Positions 17,667 to 26,503 of a DNA stretch of 64,000 nt are shown piece after piece; positions within the stretch are counted from its first letter, which is position 1; each line of letters starts with the position of its first letter. Under the pieces are notes generated by a model. It made no database searches, was not told the DNA's origin, and saw nothing but the letters and a program-made list of their open reading frames with translations. The stretch spans positions 62,001 to 126,000 of the forward strand of contig JAPKAD010000002.1 in assembly GCA_028825445.1 (NCBI GenBank). Direction: 5' to 3'. This DNA is from Octadecabacter sp. GTDB taxonomy: Bacteria > Pseudomonadota > Alphaproteobacteria > Rhodobacterales > Rhodobacteraceae. Made by a program: the position numbers and the translations under genes.

Positions 17667-19735
17667 TTGGGAACATTATCCTTGACCCGCTTGTGCCGCT
17701 GGTGATTTTGTATGTGCTGATGGCAATTGCTACTATTGGATTGATCTTTGCAGCTTGGCGAGGGCTGTTAGGCCATACATTACGCACCCTCGCCGCTATC
17801 GTTATCCTTGGTTCAATTGCCAATCCGTCGTTGCAAAAAGAAAATCGCGCGCAGCTGCCTGATATTGTACTCGCAGTTGTTGATGAAAGCGCAAGCCAAC
17901 AACTTTCGGATCGCCTCGATCAATCCGCCCAAGCACTTGCCAATCTGCAAGTTAGCGTCGCACGGCGTCCAAACACTGAACTGCGGGTCCTAACCTTGGG
18001 CGATGGTATTGATGATACAGGCACCAGACTGATGACGGCCTTGTCCCAAGCTTTGTCCGAAGAACCACAAGCGCGCATTGCCGGCATGGTTCTGATCACA
18101 GATGGCCGCATCCATGATTTGCCCGCCGCCCCCGCGTCATTTCCCGCACCGTTACATGTGATGCTTACAGGCCACGAGGAAGACTGGGATCGCCGCCTTG
18201 TAGTCCAAAACGCACCTGCGTTTGCCATTCTTGGCGAACCTGTCACGTTAACACTGCGGGTTGAAGATCAAGGGGCTGCACCCAGAGCAAGCTTTGTTGA
18301 TCTGAAGATTTCAATCGATGGTGGCGCACCACTGGCGTTTCAAGTTCCTGTCAATGATGACGTGAAACTGCCGATCGTTCTGCCCCACGGAGGTATTAAC
18401 GTGATGCAGTTTTCTACACCAGTCGTGGATGGTGAACTTACCGACCGTAACAACGAAGCTGTTGTGCAAATCAATGGAGTGCGCGACCGTTTGCGGGTGC
18501 TGCTAGTGTCCGGCGAACCCCATCCAGGCGAACGCACTTGGCGCAATCTGTTAAAATCCGACAGTTCCGTGGATCTCGTACATTTTACCATTCTGCGCCC
18601 ACCAGAAAAACAGGATGGTGTACCAGTAAATGAGCTGTCACTTATCGCATTTCCAACCCGCGAACTATTTCTCGAAAAGGTCGATGAATTCGATCTGATT
18701 ATTTTTGATCGCTACAAACGGCGTGGAATTTTGCCGTCTGCCTACTTTGATAACATTGGTAATTATGTGCAAGATGGCGGTGCAGTTTTAATTTCGGCTG
18801 GACCTGATTACGCATCAGCTGATAGCATTTATCGATCTCCATTAGGGTCAGTCCTGCCTGGTAGCCCGACTGCGCGGGTTTATGAACAAGGTTTTACGCC
18901 AATGGTCACTGACACTGGCCAGCGCCACCCTGTTACTGAGGGACTTGAAGCATTCACACATGACACAACAGATAACGCCTCCCCCAGTTGGGGCCGTTGG
19001 TTTCGCCAAATAGAGGTCAAGCCAACCAAAGATGCTATCGTCATTATGTCCGGCATTGATGATCAGCCACTGCTAATGCTGGAACGGGTTGGAGAAGGGC
19101 GCGTCGCGTTGATGGCCTCAGATCAGACATGGCTTTGGGATCGTGGATTTGAAGGTGGAGGGCCGCAATTGGAACTACTGCGCCGTCTTGCTCATTGGAT
19201 GATGAAGGAACCGGAACTTGAAGAAGAAATTTTATGGGTTGAGCCAAACGGCTTAGCAATGCGCATTATAAGGCGGACACTGGATGAAGAAATCAGCGAT
19301 GTAACGATCACCCATCCTGACGGAACAGAAACAACTGTAATGTTAGATGAGATCAAACCGGGTCGCTATGAATTGTTGTGGGAAGCGCCAGAAATAGGAT
19401 TTTATAGCTTGGCCAGCGAGGACGTTCAAACCGTTATAGCTCTGGGACCTTCTGCGCCGCTTGAATTTGAACAGACCATCGCAGAAGGAAGCGCGCTAGC
19501 AGATCTTGTGGCGACAACCAATGGCGGCATCATCGAGATAAGGAATGGTCTTCCATCCTTGCGAGAGGTACGTAGCGGCCGCGTGGCGTTTGGTCAGGGT
19601 TGGATCGGCATTACCCCACGTGATGCATATCGCACTTCTGACTTAACTGTAACAATGCTAATGCCCGCATGGGTCGCACTTCTCCTCGCAGGATTGCTGC
19701 TGATTGGTGCATGGCTGCGTGAAGGACGGCGCTAA
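17663..19735 (+). CDS. GATase-like/vWA membrane protein of the MoxR cluster
   Basis: 690 residues. Two N-terminal membrane helices (about 10-30 and 40-58) are followed by a vWA-like segment (IVLAVVDESAS). A class I glutamine-amidotransferase-like fold comes next (about 240-520; LRVLLVSGEPHPGERTW, LIIFDRY, GGAVLISAGPDYA), and the C-terminal helix lies at about 665-685. No catalytic Cys-His pair is apparent, so an enzymatic amidotransferase role is doubtful. It is the last gene of the moxR operon, closed by a perfect terminator. ATG 17663 was chosen from the Shine-Dalgarno CGAGGG and the family-like start (ILDPLVPLV). Confidence 0.8.
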   Translation: MIGNIILDPLVPLVILYVLMAIATIGLIFAAWRGLLGHTLRTLAAIVILGSIANPSLQKENRAQLPDIVLAVVDESASQQLSDRLDQSAQALANLQVSVARRPNTELRVLTLGDGIDDTGTRLMTALSQALSEEPQARIAGMVLITDGRIHDLPAAPASFPAPLHVMLTGHEEDWDRRLVVQNAPAFAILGEPVTLTLRVEDQGAAPRASFVDLKISIDGGAPLAFQVPVNDDVKLPIVLPHGGINVMQFSTPVVDGELTDRNNEAVVQINGVRDRLRVLLVSGEPHPGERTWRNLLKSDSSVDLVHFTILRPPEKQDGVPVNELSLIAFPTRELFLEKVDEFDLIIFDRYKRRGILPSAYFDNIGNYVQDGGAVLISAGPDYASADSIYRSPLGSVLPGSPTARVYEQGFTPMVTDTGQRHPVTEGLEAFTHDTTDNASPSWGRWFRQIEVKPTKDAIVIMSGIDDQPLLMLERVGEGRVALMASDQTWLWDRGFEGGGPQLELLRRLAHWMMKEPELEEEILWVEPNGLAMRIIRRTLDEEISDVTITHPDGTETTVMLDEIKPGRYELLWEAPEIGFYSLASEDVQTVIALGPSAPLEFEQTIAEGSALADLVATTNGGIIEIRNGLPSLREVRSGRVAFGQGWIGITPRDAYRTSDLTVTMLMPAWVALLLAGLLLIGAWLREGRR

Positions 19736-19760
19736 GGGCTGCTAGCGCCGATAGTTTTTC
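19727..19760 (+). terminator. Rho-independent terminator of the moxR operon
   Basis: Perfect 8-bp stem CGGCGCTA / TAGCGCCG (19727-19734 with 19743-19750) followed by TTTTT at 19755. It overlaps the stop codon of the last gene. Confidence 0.8.
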
Positions 19761-19989
19761 TGTCAGGAAATCTTGAGAAAGGCGCCCCTATTTTATCCCG
19801 CTAAACATCTGCATTATCATCACATCCGATATTGGAGTGCAAAAGATGCAGATCAAATTGAAAGTTGTCAAACACAACACTATCAACAACAAAGGCATCT
19901 GCCTCAAAAGGCGATGCAGCAGGGTTAAAAATATTTGTATATTTTAAAACCCTCAAATTACTAAAACACTCTCATCATCCACATCACCT

Positions 19990-20685
19990 CTAGGTGTCAT
20001 TCATGATGATGGCCCTTGGAACAGACGCAAACTCACGGCTCCAGACCACCCATGCCGTCACACCAACTGCCGCCACAAGTGGCACCGGCCCCGCCAACCA
20101 AGCAACAGCGCCAAGCGCGAAATACATTGATCGCAAACCACGATTAAAATTCATCGCAGCGCGTATATTAAGTTCCGCCGCCTTTCTCGCCATAGGTTGC
20201 GCCATTGGGTCATCCGGGTCATTTGGAACAGCCGCCATCATCACACTGCAGTAACCAAAAATGCGGTTTGCCCAGACAAATTTTAGGAACGCATTACTCA
20301 ACAGTACCAAAACTAACCCCAGTTTAATTTGCCAAATCACCGTTGGACTTGAGGTCATCGCTATATCTTCAGCCACGCCGCGCAGCGGGTCCACATTGCC
20401 AATCAGCGCCAGAACACCACCAACAGCCAAAAGACAGGTCGAGGCAAAAAATGATGTGCCTTGGCGCAAGCTTGCCATTATTTGGGAGTCAAAAATACGT
20501 GGATCACGGTGGATCATTACCTGCATCCACTTGCGGCGGTAGTCCGACATAACCACAGTTACAGATGGGCGCTTTGAAGAGGGATGTTCAATCCACCAAC
20601 TTAATCCCAGCCAAACAACAATTAACACCGTCACAGCCACCCCATCAAGCCCACTAAGACTGCTAAACTCTGTCATAAAATTCAT
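19990..20685 (-). CDS. DUF599 family membrane protein
   Basis: 231 residues with four membrane helices (about 12-30, 78-100, 118-140 and 195-215). The DUF599-typical cytosolic segment SDYRRKWMQVM-x-RDPRIFD-x-Q lies after helix 1, and RAAMNFNRGLRSMYFALG precedes the last helix. Function unknown. ATG 20685 has AAGGTG upstream. It is divergent from glcD, with 82 nt between starts. Confidence 0.82.
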   Translation of the reverse strand: MNFMTEFSSLSGLDGVAVTVLIVVWLGLSWWIEHPSSKRPSVTVVMSDYRRKWMQVMIHRDPRIFDSQIMASLRQGTSFFASTCLLAVGGVLALIGNVDPLRGVAEDIAMTSSPTVIWQIKLGLVLVLLSNAFLKFVWANRIFGYCSVMMAAVPNDPDDPMAQPMARKAAELNIRAAMNFNRGLRSMYFALGAVAWLAGPVPLVAAVGVTAWVVWSREFASVPRAIIMNDT

Positions 20686-20767
20686 AAGACACACCTTAGT
20701 AGGAAAGATGCCCATAGACACGAGGTAAAATTGGTTATATTTATTTACCAATCGGAGGATATCACCT

Positions 20768-22207
20768 ATGGACATGCCACCACCAGACCAATTCATCTTG
20801 TCGCGTAAAGCCGAAATTGTTGCTCGATTACAAAGTGTTTTACCAAAAAATACGGTTATCCATGCCGAATCTGAGGTCCGAGCATATGAGTGTGACGCCC
20901 TGTCCGCCTACAGGTGCCCTCCGCTATGCGCAGTCCTGCCTGCATCCACCGAAGAAGTCGCAGCCGCCCTGCGCGTTTGTCATGAAATGGGCGTTCCTGT
21001 CGTGCCGCGCGGGTCTGGCACATCGCTTGCTGGGGGTGCTCTTCCAACGGCAGATTGTGTTATCCTTGGTGTTGCGCGCCTTAACAATGTGGTAGAAACC
21101 AACTACGGTGACCGCTACATCCGTGTGCAATCGGGTCGTACTAATTTGTCCGTAACCGGCGCTGTTGAAGCAGAGGATTTTTTTTATGCACCTGACCCAT
21201 CCAGTCAGCTAGCTTGCGCGATTGCAGGTAATATTGCAATGAATTCTGGTGGAGCGCATTGCCTGAAATATGGTGTCACCACGAATAACCTGCTTGGTGT
21301 GAAAATTGTACTGATGGACGGCACAATCACCGACATTGGTGGAACACATCTAGATGCTGCAGGCCTTGATCTGTTGGGTTTGATTTGTGGCTCTGAAGGT
21401 CAGCTTGGCGTAGTCACCGAGGCTACTTTGCGCATTTTGCGTAAGCCAGAGGGCGCCCGACCAGTACTTATGGCTTTTAATGATAACGAAGTTGCAGGCG
21501 CTTGTGTAGCTGACATAATCAAGGCAGGCGTATTGCCCGTTGCGATCGAATTCATGGACCGACTTTGCATTGAAACATCTGAAAATTACGCTCAAGCGGG
21601 GTACCCCGACTGTGAGGCCTTATTAATTGTTGAAGTCGAAGGGTCACCATCCGAAATTGACGAGCAACTTGCCGTAATCCTTTCCATTGCGCGCAAACAC
21701 AGCCCCGTTGAACTGCGTGAAGCCAAATCAGCTGAAGAGGCAGCACGGATCTGGCTTGGCCGTAAATCTGCCTTTGGCGCAATTGGCCAGATCAGCGATT
21801 ATATGTGTTTGGACGGGACCATCCCAGTATCGTCCCTGCCAATGGTCCTGCGCCGGATTGGAGAACTCAGCAAAGAATACGGCCTCAGGGTCGGAAACGT
21901 ATTTCACGCTGGCGACGGCAACATGCACCCACTCATTTGTTATGATGCCAACAAACCTGGTGATTTAGAATTATGCGAAGAAATGGGTGCAGAAATCCTG
22001 AAGCTTTGTGTTGATGTAGGGGGCTGCCTGACAGGTGAACACGGCGTTGGCATTGAAAAGCGTGATCTGATGGTTCATCAATTCTCACCACAAGACCTCG
22101 AAATCCAGATGGCTGTAAAAGATGTGTTTGACCCTTCATGGCTGCTCAATCCTGCAAAAGTGTTCCCATTGAATGTCAGCCAATCACGCCGACATGCCGC
22201 GGAATAG
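20768..22207 (+). CDS. glcD: Glycolate oxidase subunit GlcD
   Basis: 479-residue FAD-binding catalytic subunit that oxidises glycolate to glyoxylate. The FAD_binding_4 segment has PRGSGTSLAGGALP and SGGAHCLKYGVTTNN. The C-terminal FAD-oxidase domain has NVFHAGDGNMHPLI and TGEHGVGIEKRDL, including the conserved histidines. It starts at ATG 20768 behind GGAGG. It is the first gene of glcD-glcE-small membrane gene-glcF. Glycolate is a major phytoplankton exudate, so this fits a marine heterotroph. Confidence 0.93.
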   Translation: MDMPPPDQFILSRKAEIVARLQSVLPKNTVIHAESEVRAYECDALSAYRCPPLCAVLPASTEEVAAALRVCHEMGVPVVPRGSGTSLAGGALPTADCVILGVARLNNVVETNYGDRYIRVQSGRTNLSVTGAVEAEDFFYAPDPSSQLACAIAGNIAMNSGGAHCLKYGVTTNNLLGVKIVLMDGTITDIGGTHLDAAGLDLLGLICGSEGQLGVVTEATLRILRKPEGARPVLMAFNDNEVAGACVADIIKAGVLPVAIEFMDRLCIETSENYAQAGYPDCEALLIVEVEGSPSEIDEQLAVILSIARKHSPVELREAKSAEEAARIWLGRKSAFGAIGQISDYMCLDGTIPVSSLPMVLRRIGELSKEYGLRVGNVFHAGDGNMHPLICYDANKPGDLELCEEMGAEILKLCVDVGGCLTGEHGVGIEKRDLMVHQFSPQDLEIQMAVKDVFDPSWLLNPAKVFPLNVSQSRRHAAE

Positions 22208-22211
22208 TGAT

Positions 22212-23318
22212 ATGAACCCCCAAACCGAATTAGAGTTAGTAGACGCGATTACTGGCACTAAAGGCCCACTGCGAATTATAGGTGGTGGTACACGCGACAT
22301 TGGTAACCCTGTTGTTGGTGAGACGCTTTGTACATCTTCGCTGTCGGGCATTGCGCTGTATGAACCTGGTGCGCTGACCATTGTCGCCAAAGCTGGTACC
22401 TCTATGAACGAGATTGAGGCGGCACTGGATGTTGAAAATCAGCGCCTTGCTTTTGAACCTATGGACCACCGCACACTTCTTGGAACCAATGGCACACCCA
22501 CAATCGGCGGCGTTGTTGCTACCAACGCCAGCGGTTCACGCCGCATCGCAGTGGGAGCTTGTCGCGATCACTTACTTGGTGTTCGGTTTGTGGATGGCAC
22601 GGGTACGACCATTAAGAACGGTGGTCGCGTTATGAAAAATGTTACCGGCTACGATTTAGTTAAGCTTTTAGCGGGGTCTTATGGAACTCTAGGCGTGCTG
22701 TCAGAAGTGTCACTAAAGGTGCTGCCCAAACCAGAAACATCAGCGACGCTAAAAATTCACGGCCTGACAGACACCCAATCAGTTTATGCCCTATCGATGG
22801 CTCTTGGATCCCCTTTTGAGGTCACAGGTGCAGCCCGAAGTGACGACACACTTATTCGCATCGAGGGGTTTGCCACATCGGTTGCTTACCGATTAGCACA
22901 ACTAAAATTACTGCTTGCGGGTTTTGGCGATATGACTGTGGTTACTGACCCATCAGCATCACAGGCGATCTGGACAGACATAACTAACGTAGCAACATTC
23001 GCAACTAGGGCTGGCGACATTTGGCGTATATCTGTCAAGCCGAGCGACGCACCTACCATAATCACTGCCATGCCTGCGGGAACCAAAACTATGATGGACT
23101 GGGGCGGTGGGTTGATCTGGGCGCAAACACCTGCGGGTACCGATCCCCGCATAGCTCTTTCCGCAAAGGGTCACGCGACCCTGATCCGCGCTGACGCAAA
23201 AACCCGCGCAGCTTTACCAGCTTTCCAACCCGAAAATCCAATCTTGACGGCGCTCTCGCAAGGGATACGAACCAGATTTGACCCACGCGGCATTCTCAAT
23301 CCTGGACTTATGGGATGA
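22212..23318 (+). CDS. glcE: Glycolate oxidase subunit GlcE
   Basis: 368-residue FAD-binding subunit, smaller than GlcD. It has IIGGGTRDIG near the N-terminus, GTPTIGGVVATNASGSRR for FAD binding, GRVMKNVTGYDLVKLLAGSYG, and the terminal FDPRGILNPG. It begins 4 nt after glcD. The stop overlaps the ATG of the next small gene. GlcD, GlcE and GlcF are all needed for activity in E. coli. Confidence 0.92.
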   Translation: MNPQTELELVDAITGTKGPLRIIGGGTRDIGNPVVGETLCTSSLSGIALYEPGALTIVAKAGTSMNEIEAALDVENQRLAFEPMDHRTLLGTNGTPTIGGVVATNASGSRRIAVGACRDHLLGVRFVDGTGTTIKNGGRVMKNVTGYDLVKLLAGSYGTLGVLSEVSLKVLPKPETSATLKIHGLTDTQSVYALSMALGSPFEVTGAARSDDTLIRIEGFATSVAYRLAQLKLLLAGFGDMTVVTDPSASQAIWTDITNVATFATRAGDIWRISVKPSDAPTIITAMPAGTKTMMDWGGGLIWAQTPAGTDPRIALSAKGHATLIRADAKTRAALPAFQPENPILTALSQGIRTRFDPRGILNPGLMG

Positions 23319-23638
23319 CCAGCAGTGTCAGCTTTGTCTTTGTCATTTTGCCTTGCATTGCAGCCGTGATCACGAGTCTTCTACTATCTGACTGGCGGCT
23401 TGCCGCTGCTATGGCCTGTGGCGCAACTGGGTTATTAATTATCACTCCAATGATGCCAGATGCGGTACGCTTGTTCGGGTTGTCAATTATCTCAGGTGTC
23501 TTAGTTGGGTCACTTGCTCTGGTTGTAGTGCTTTTAATCCGATCAACGACAGCCATGTGGACACGGATGACAATCGCAATGCTTGCAACGTTTAGTGTGC
23601 ATTACTTTCACCTCATACTGACCTTTGGGACCGTCTGA
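23315..23638 (+). CDS. Small membrane protein between glcE and glcF
   Basis: 107 residues with three to four hydrophobic helices (about 5-22, 28-46, 50-75 and 85-103) and no recognised domain. It overlaps the glcE stop by 4 nt (ATGA) and ends 1 nt before the glcF ATG, so it is fully embedded in the operon. A membrane anchor or accessory role for glycolate oxidase is an inference from position only. Confidence 0.75.
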   Translation: MTSSVSFVFVILPCIAAVITSLLLSDWRLAAAMACGATGLLIITPMMPDAVRLFGLSIISGVLVGSLALVVVLLIRSTTAMWTRMTIAMLATFSVHYFHLILTFGTV

Positions 23639-23639
23639 T

Positions 23640-24959
23640 ATGCAAACCACATTCACTGAAGACCAGCTAGAAGATCCCGCCACAAAAATGTCAAATGACA
23701 TTTTACGTACATGTGTGCATTGCGGATTTTGCACTGCAACTTGCCCGACCTATAAGATATTAGGCGATGAGTTAGACAGCCCTCGCGGACGCATCTATCT
23801 TATCAAGGACATGCTTGAAAACGAACGCGTGCCAGATGAAAAGACTGTCAAACACATTGATCGCTGCCTATCCTGCTTGGCCTGTATGACTACATGTCCC
23901 TCCGGTGTGCATTACATGCACCTTGTGGATCACGCTCGTGAATATATCGAAACCACTTATAAGCGCCCCTGGTCAGACCGTATATTGCGTTGGGTTTTGG
24001 CGAAGATTCTGCCTTATCCGATGCGATTCCGTATAGCACTTCTAGGTGCAAAGATCGGGCGGCCATTTGCTAGATTCATACCTGATGTACGCCTACAGGC
24101 AATGCTAGAAATGGCCCCAAAAACCATTCCGCCTGTCTCACGCAACGACGATCCGCAGACGTTTCCAACACAAAACAAGAAAATGCGCGTTGCGCTGATG
24201 ACGGGATGTGCGCAAAAGGCGTTAAACACTGATATAAACGATGCTACAATCCGCTTACTGACTCGTTTAGGCGCTGAGGTAGTAGTTGCGGAAGGAGCAG
24301 GCTGTTGCGGTGCGCTAACGCATCATATGGGTAAGACATCCGAAAGCCACACAACGGCAGCCAAGAACATCAAAGCATGGACACGCGAAATGCAAGGCGA
24401 TGGCCTTGATGCCATTGTTATAAATACATCCGGCTGCGGCACGACTATCAAAGATTACGGCCATATGTTCAGCAAAACTGATCTAGCTGAAAATGCTAAG
24501 GCCGTAGCGGGCATTGCTATGGATGTGTCAGAAATTCTAATGAAACTTGACCTTCCAGTGGGGGGGGCGGAAAACCTTACAGTTGCCTACCACGCGGCCT
24601 GTTCACTTCAACACGGCCAACAAATCAAAACCTTCCCAAAAGATCTCCTGAAAAAAGCTGGCTTCAAAGTTGCTGAACCTGCCGATAGCCATCTCTGTTG
24701 TGGATCTGCGGGCACCTATAACTTAATGCAGCCTGAGATTTCCAAGCAGCTAAAAAGCTTAAAGGTTCAGACCCTTGAAGCAGTCAAGCCTGACATTATT
24801 GCTGCTGGAAACATCGGGTGTATGATGCAAATCGGCGGTGGCACCGACATCCCAATTGTCCATACAGTCGAATTACTGGATTGGGCGACGGGGGGGCCAA
24901 AACCACCAGCACTCACAGCATCTGAAAAAATGTCACCTAAGATACCAATTTTGCGATAA
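23640..24959 (+). CDS. glcF: Glycolate oxidase iron-sulfur subunit GlcF
   Basis: 439 residues. Two [4Fe-4S] clusters are ligated by CVHCGFCTATCP (about residue 24) and CLSCLACMTTCP (about 79). Two CCG domains follow, with GCCGAL and LCCGSAG, which are heterodisulfide-reductase-like. It passes electrons from the flavin subunits to the respiratory chain. It starts 1 nt after the small membrane gene. Two guanine runs (8 Gs near 24560, 7 near 24892) are slippage-prone but in frame here. Confidence 0.93.
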   Translation: MQTTFTEDQLEDPATKMSNDILRTCVHCGFCTATCPTYKILGDELDSPRGRIYLIKDMLENERVPDEKTVKHIDRCLSCLACMTTCPSGVHYMHLVDHAREYIETTYKRPWSDRILRWVLAKILPYPMRFRIALLGAKIGRPFARFIPDVRLQAMLEMAPKTIPPVSRNDDPQTFPTQNKKMRVALMTGCAQKALNTDINDATIRLLTRLGAEVVVAEGAGCCGALTHHMGKTSESHTTAAKNIKAWTREMQGDGLDAIVINTSGCGTTIKDYGHMFSKTDLAENAKAVAGIAMDVSEILMKLDLPVGGAENLTVAYHAACSLQHGQQIKTFPKDLLKKAGFKVAEPADSHLCCGSAGTYNLMQPEISKQLKSLKVQTLEAVKPDIIAAGNIGCMMQIGGGTDIPIVHTVELLDWATGGPKPPALTASEKMSPKIPILR

Positions 24960-25014
24960 AGCCACATTTCTGCCCAACACGAATGTTAGGCTTCTGAAAA
25001 CAATCGGATAAACC

Positions 25015-25827
25015 ATGCGCTTTCCCATTATTTCATTAGTTTTTTTGGCACTTATGACCCCATCAGTTCAAGCCCAAACTAGCACCTTGCAGTTACTAGA
25101 AACTAGGAATGACGCCCGCGGCTGGGAAGCTGTTGGTCGTCTCGACATTGAAGGTAAAGGCTTTTGTACGGGCGCATTGATAGCCCCGGACCTGGTCCTA
25201 ACCGCCGCCCATTGCATGTATGACAAAGCCGATGACGCGCCTATTGATCCGTCACGCATACAATTTCTCGCAGGTCTGCGCGGTGGCAGGCCAGAAGCAA
25301 CACGTGATGTGCGCAGTGCAGTCGTTCACCCATCCTACGCCCATATCGGTAAAGAAACAGTCGATCTTGTTCAGTATGACATTGCATTACTACAACTTAC
25401 CCATCCAATTCAATACAGCCACGTGCGACCATTTGAAATTTCGACGTCCCTGCGCCGTGGAATACAAATTACAGTAGTTTCTTACGCACAAGACCGCGCA
25501 CACGCACCATCACTGCAAGAAACCTGCAATGTGTTAGGCCAACAAAATAACATCTTAATTATAGATTGTGACGTCGATTTTGGTGCGTCTGGTGCACCAA
25601 TATTCTGGGTTGAAAACGGTGTTCCGCACTTAGTTTCTGTGGTGTCGGCCATGGCAGAAATTGACGGTAAAAAGGTAGCGCTTGGTATGGACCTAGCTGA
25701 GCCGATTGCCATTTTACGAATGGCGCTAAAACAAGGCCACAATTTTTTTTTACCCCCCCCAACCACCGCAATCGTGATCCAACAAAGCGAACATACCGAT
25801 ACAAGCGCACTTTACTTACGACCCTAG
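25015..25827 (+). CDS. Secreted trypsin-like serine protease
   Basis: 270 residues. A signal peptide (about residues 1-20, ending VQAQ) is followed by a chymotrypsin-fold domain: His in LTAAHCM, Asp in YDIALLQL, and Ser in FGASGAP, which replaces the usual GDSGGP. It is predicted to be exported. The 3' part contains T9-A-C8 (25743-25760) in frame, about 20 codons before the stop. A length change there would alter only the C-terminal tail. It lies alone between glcF and the heat-shock gene. Confidence 0.87.
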   Translation: MRFPIISLVFLALMTPSVQAQTSTLQLLETRNDARGWEAVGRLDIEGKGFCTGALIAPDLVLTAAHCMYDKADDAPIDPSRIQFLAGLRGGRPEATRDVRSAVVHPSYAHIGKETVDLVQYDIALLQLTHPIQYSHVRPFEISTSLRRGIQITVVSYAQDRAHAPSLQETCNVLGQQNNILIIDCDVDFGASGAPIFWVENGVPHLVSVVSAMAEIDGKKVALGMDLAEPIAILRMALKQGHNFFLPPPTTAIVIQQSEHTDTSALYLRP

Positions 25828-25845
25828 AGATCAATCTAGGCAGGT

Positions 25846-25873
25846 CTTGAAACCTACAAAAAGCTCCCCAAAT
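25846..25873 (+). promoter_or_regulatory. RpoH (sigma-32) type promoter for hsp20
   Basis: CTTGAAA at 25846-25852, a 13-nt spacer, then CCCCAAAT at 25866-25873. This closely matches the classical heat-shock consensus CTTGAAA-N11-16-CCCCATnT. It lies about 90 nt upstream of the small heat-shock protein start. Confidence 0.7.
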
Positions 25874-25964
25874 ATTCTTAAGCAGTTCGCCAAATCTGGG
25901 TCCTGCCTCTACCACCTTGCCCATCTGGGAAGGCGGAAATTATCGCTTTAAAAAGGATAAACTC

Positions 25965-26444
25965 ATGCGAACTTTGAACCTTGCTCCACTGCACCGCGCA
26001 ACCGTTGGTTTCGATCAAATCACAGATATGGTAGACCGCATCATGTCAAATGATGCCAACAATCAAAGCTACCCACCATATAACATTGAAAAAAAAGCTG
26101 ATGATAGCTGGCGTATTTCCATCGCAGTAGCCGGTTTTTCAGATGGTGACCTAAACGTTGAAGTCAAAGAAAACGCGCTGCATATCATCGCGAACATGGT
26201 AGAAGACGATAGTAAAAATGGCCAAGGGCGCAGCTACTTGCACCGTGGAATTGCCACGCGGGCATTCAATCGCCGATTTCATCTAGCTGACCATGTGAAC
26301 GTCACGGGCGCTACCCATGAAAACGGCATGCTCCACATTGATCTAATCCGAGATGTGCCGGAGGCGCTAAAACCCCAACGAATCGAAATCACCAAAACCG
26401 CATCTAAAGATGCTAGTGTGATTGAGGCTGAAAAAGTAAACTAA
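25965..26444 (+). CDS. Small heat-shock protein (Hsp20/IbpA family)
   Basis: 159-residue ATP-independent holdase. The N-terminus (MRTLNLAPLHRATVGFDQI) is the IbpA type. The alpha-crystallin domain spans about residues 35-130, with WRISIAVAGF and the conserved AFNRRFHLADHV / HENGMLHIDL pair. It starts at ATG 25965 behind AAAAGGA. A good RpoH promoter lies upstream and a strong terminator follows. The roughly 90-nt 5' UTR could hold a thermosensor, but I could not identify a ROSE element. Confidence 0.92.
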   Translation: MRTLNLAPLHRATVGFDQITDMVDRIMSNDANNQSYPPYNIEKKADDSWRISIAVAGFSDGDLNVEVKENALHIIANMVEDDSKNGQGRSYLHRGIATRAFNRRFHLADHVNVTGATHENGMLHIDLIRDVPEALKPQRIEITKTASKDASVIEAEKVN

Positions 26445-26458
26445 ATATTTTAATAATC

Positions 26459-26501
26459 AAAATACGGGCCCGCCATACTTTTTACAGCGCGCCCGTATTT
26501 T
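26459..26501. terminator. Bidirectional terminator between hsp20 and polA
   Basis: Perfect 11-bp stem AAAATACGGGC / GCCCGTATTTT with a 21-nt loop, between convergent genes. The A/T flanks make it work on both strands. Confidence 0.85.
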
Positions 26502-26503
26502 GT

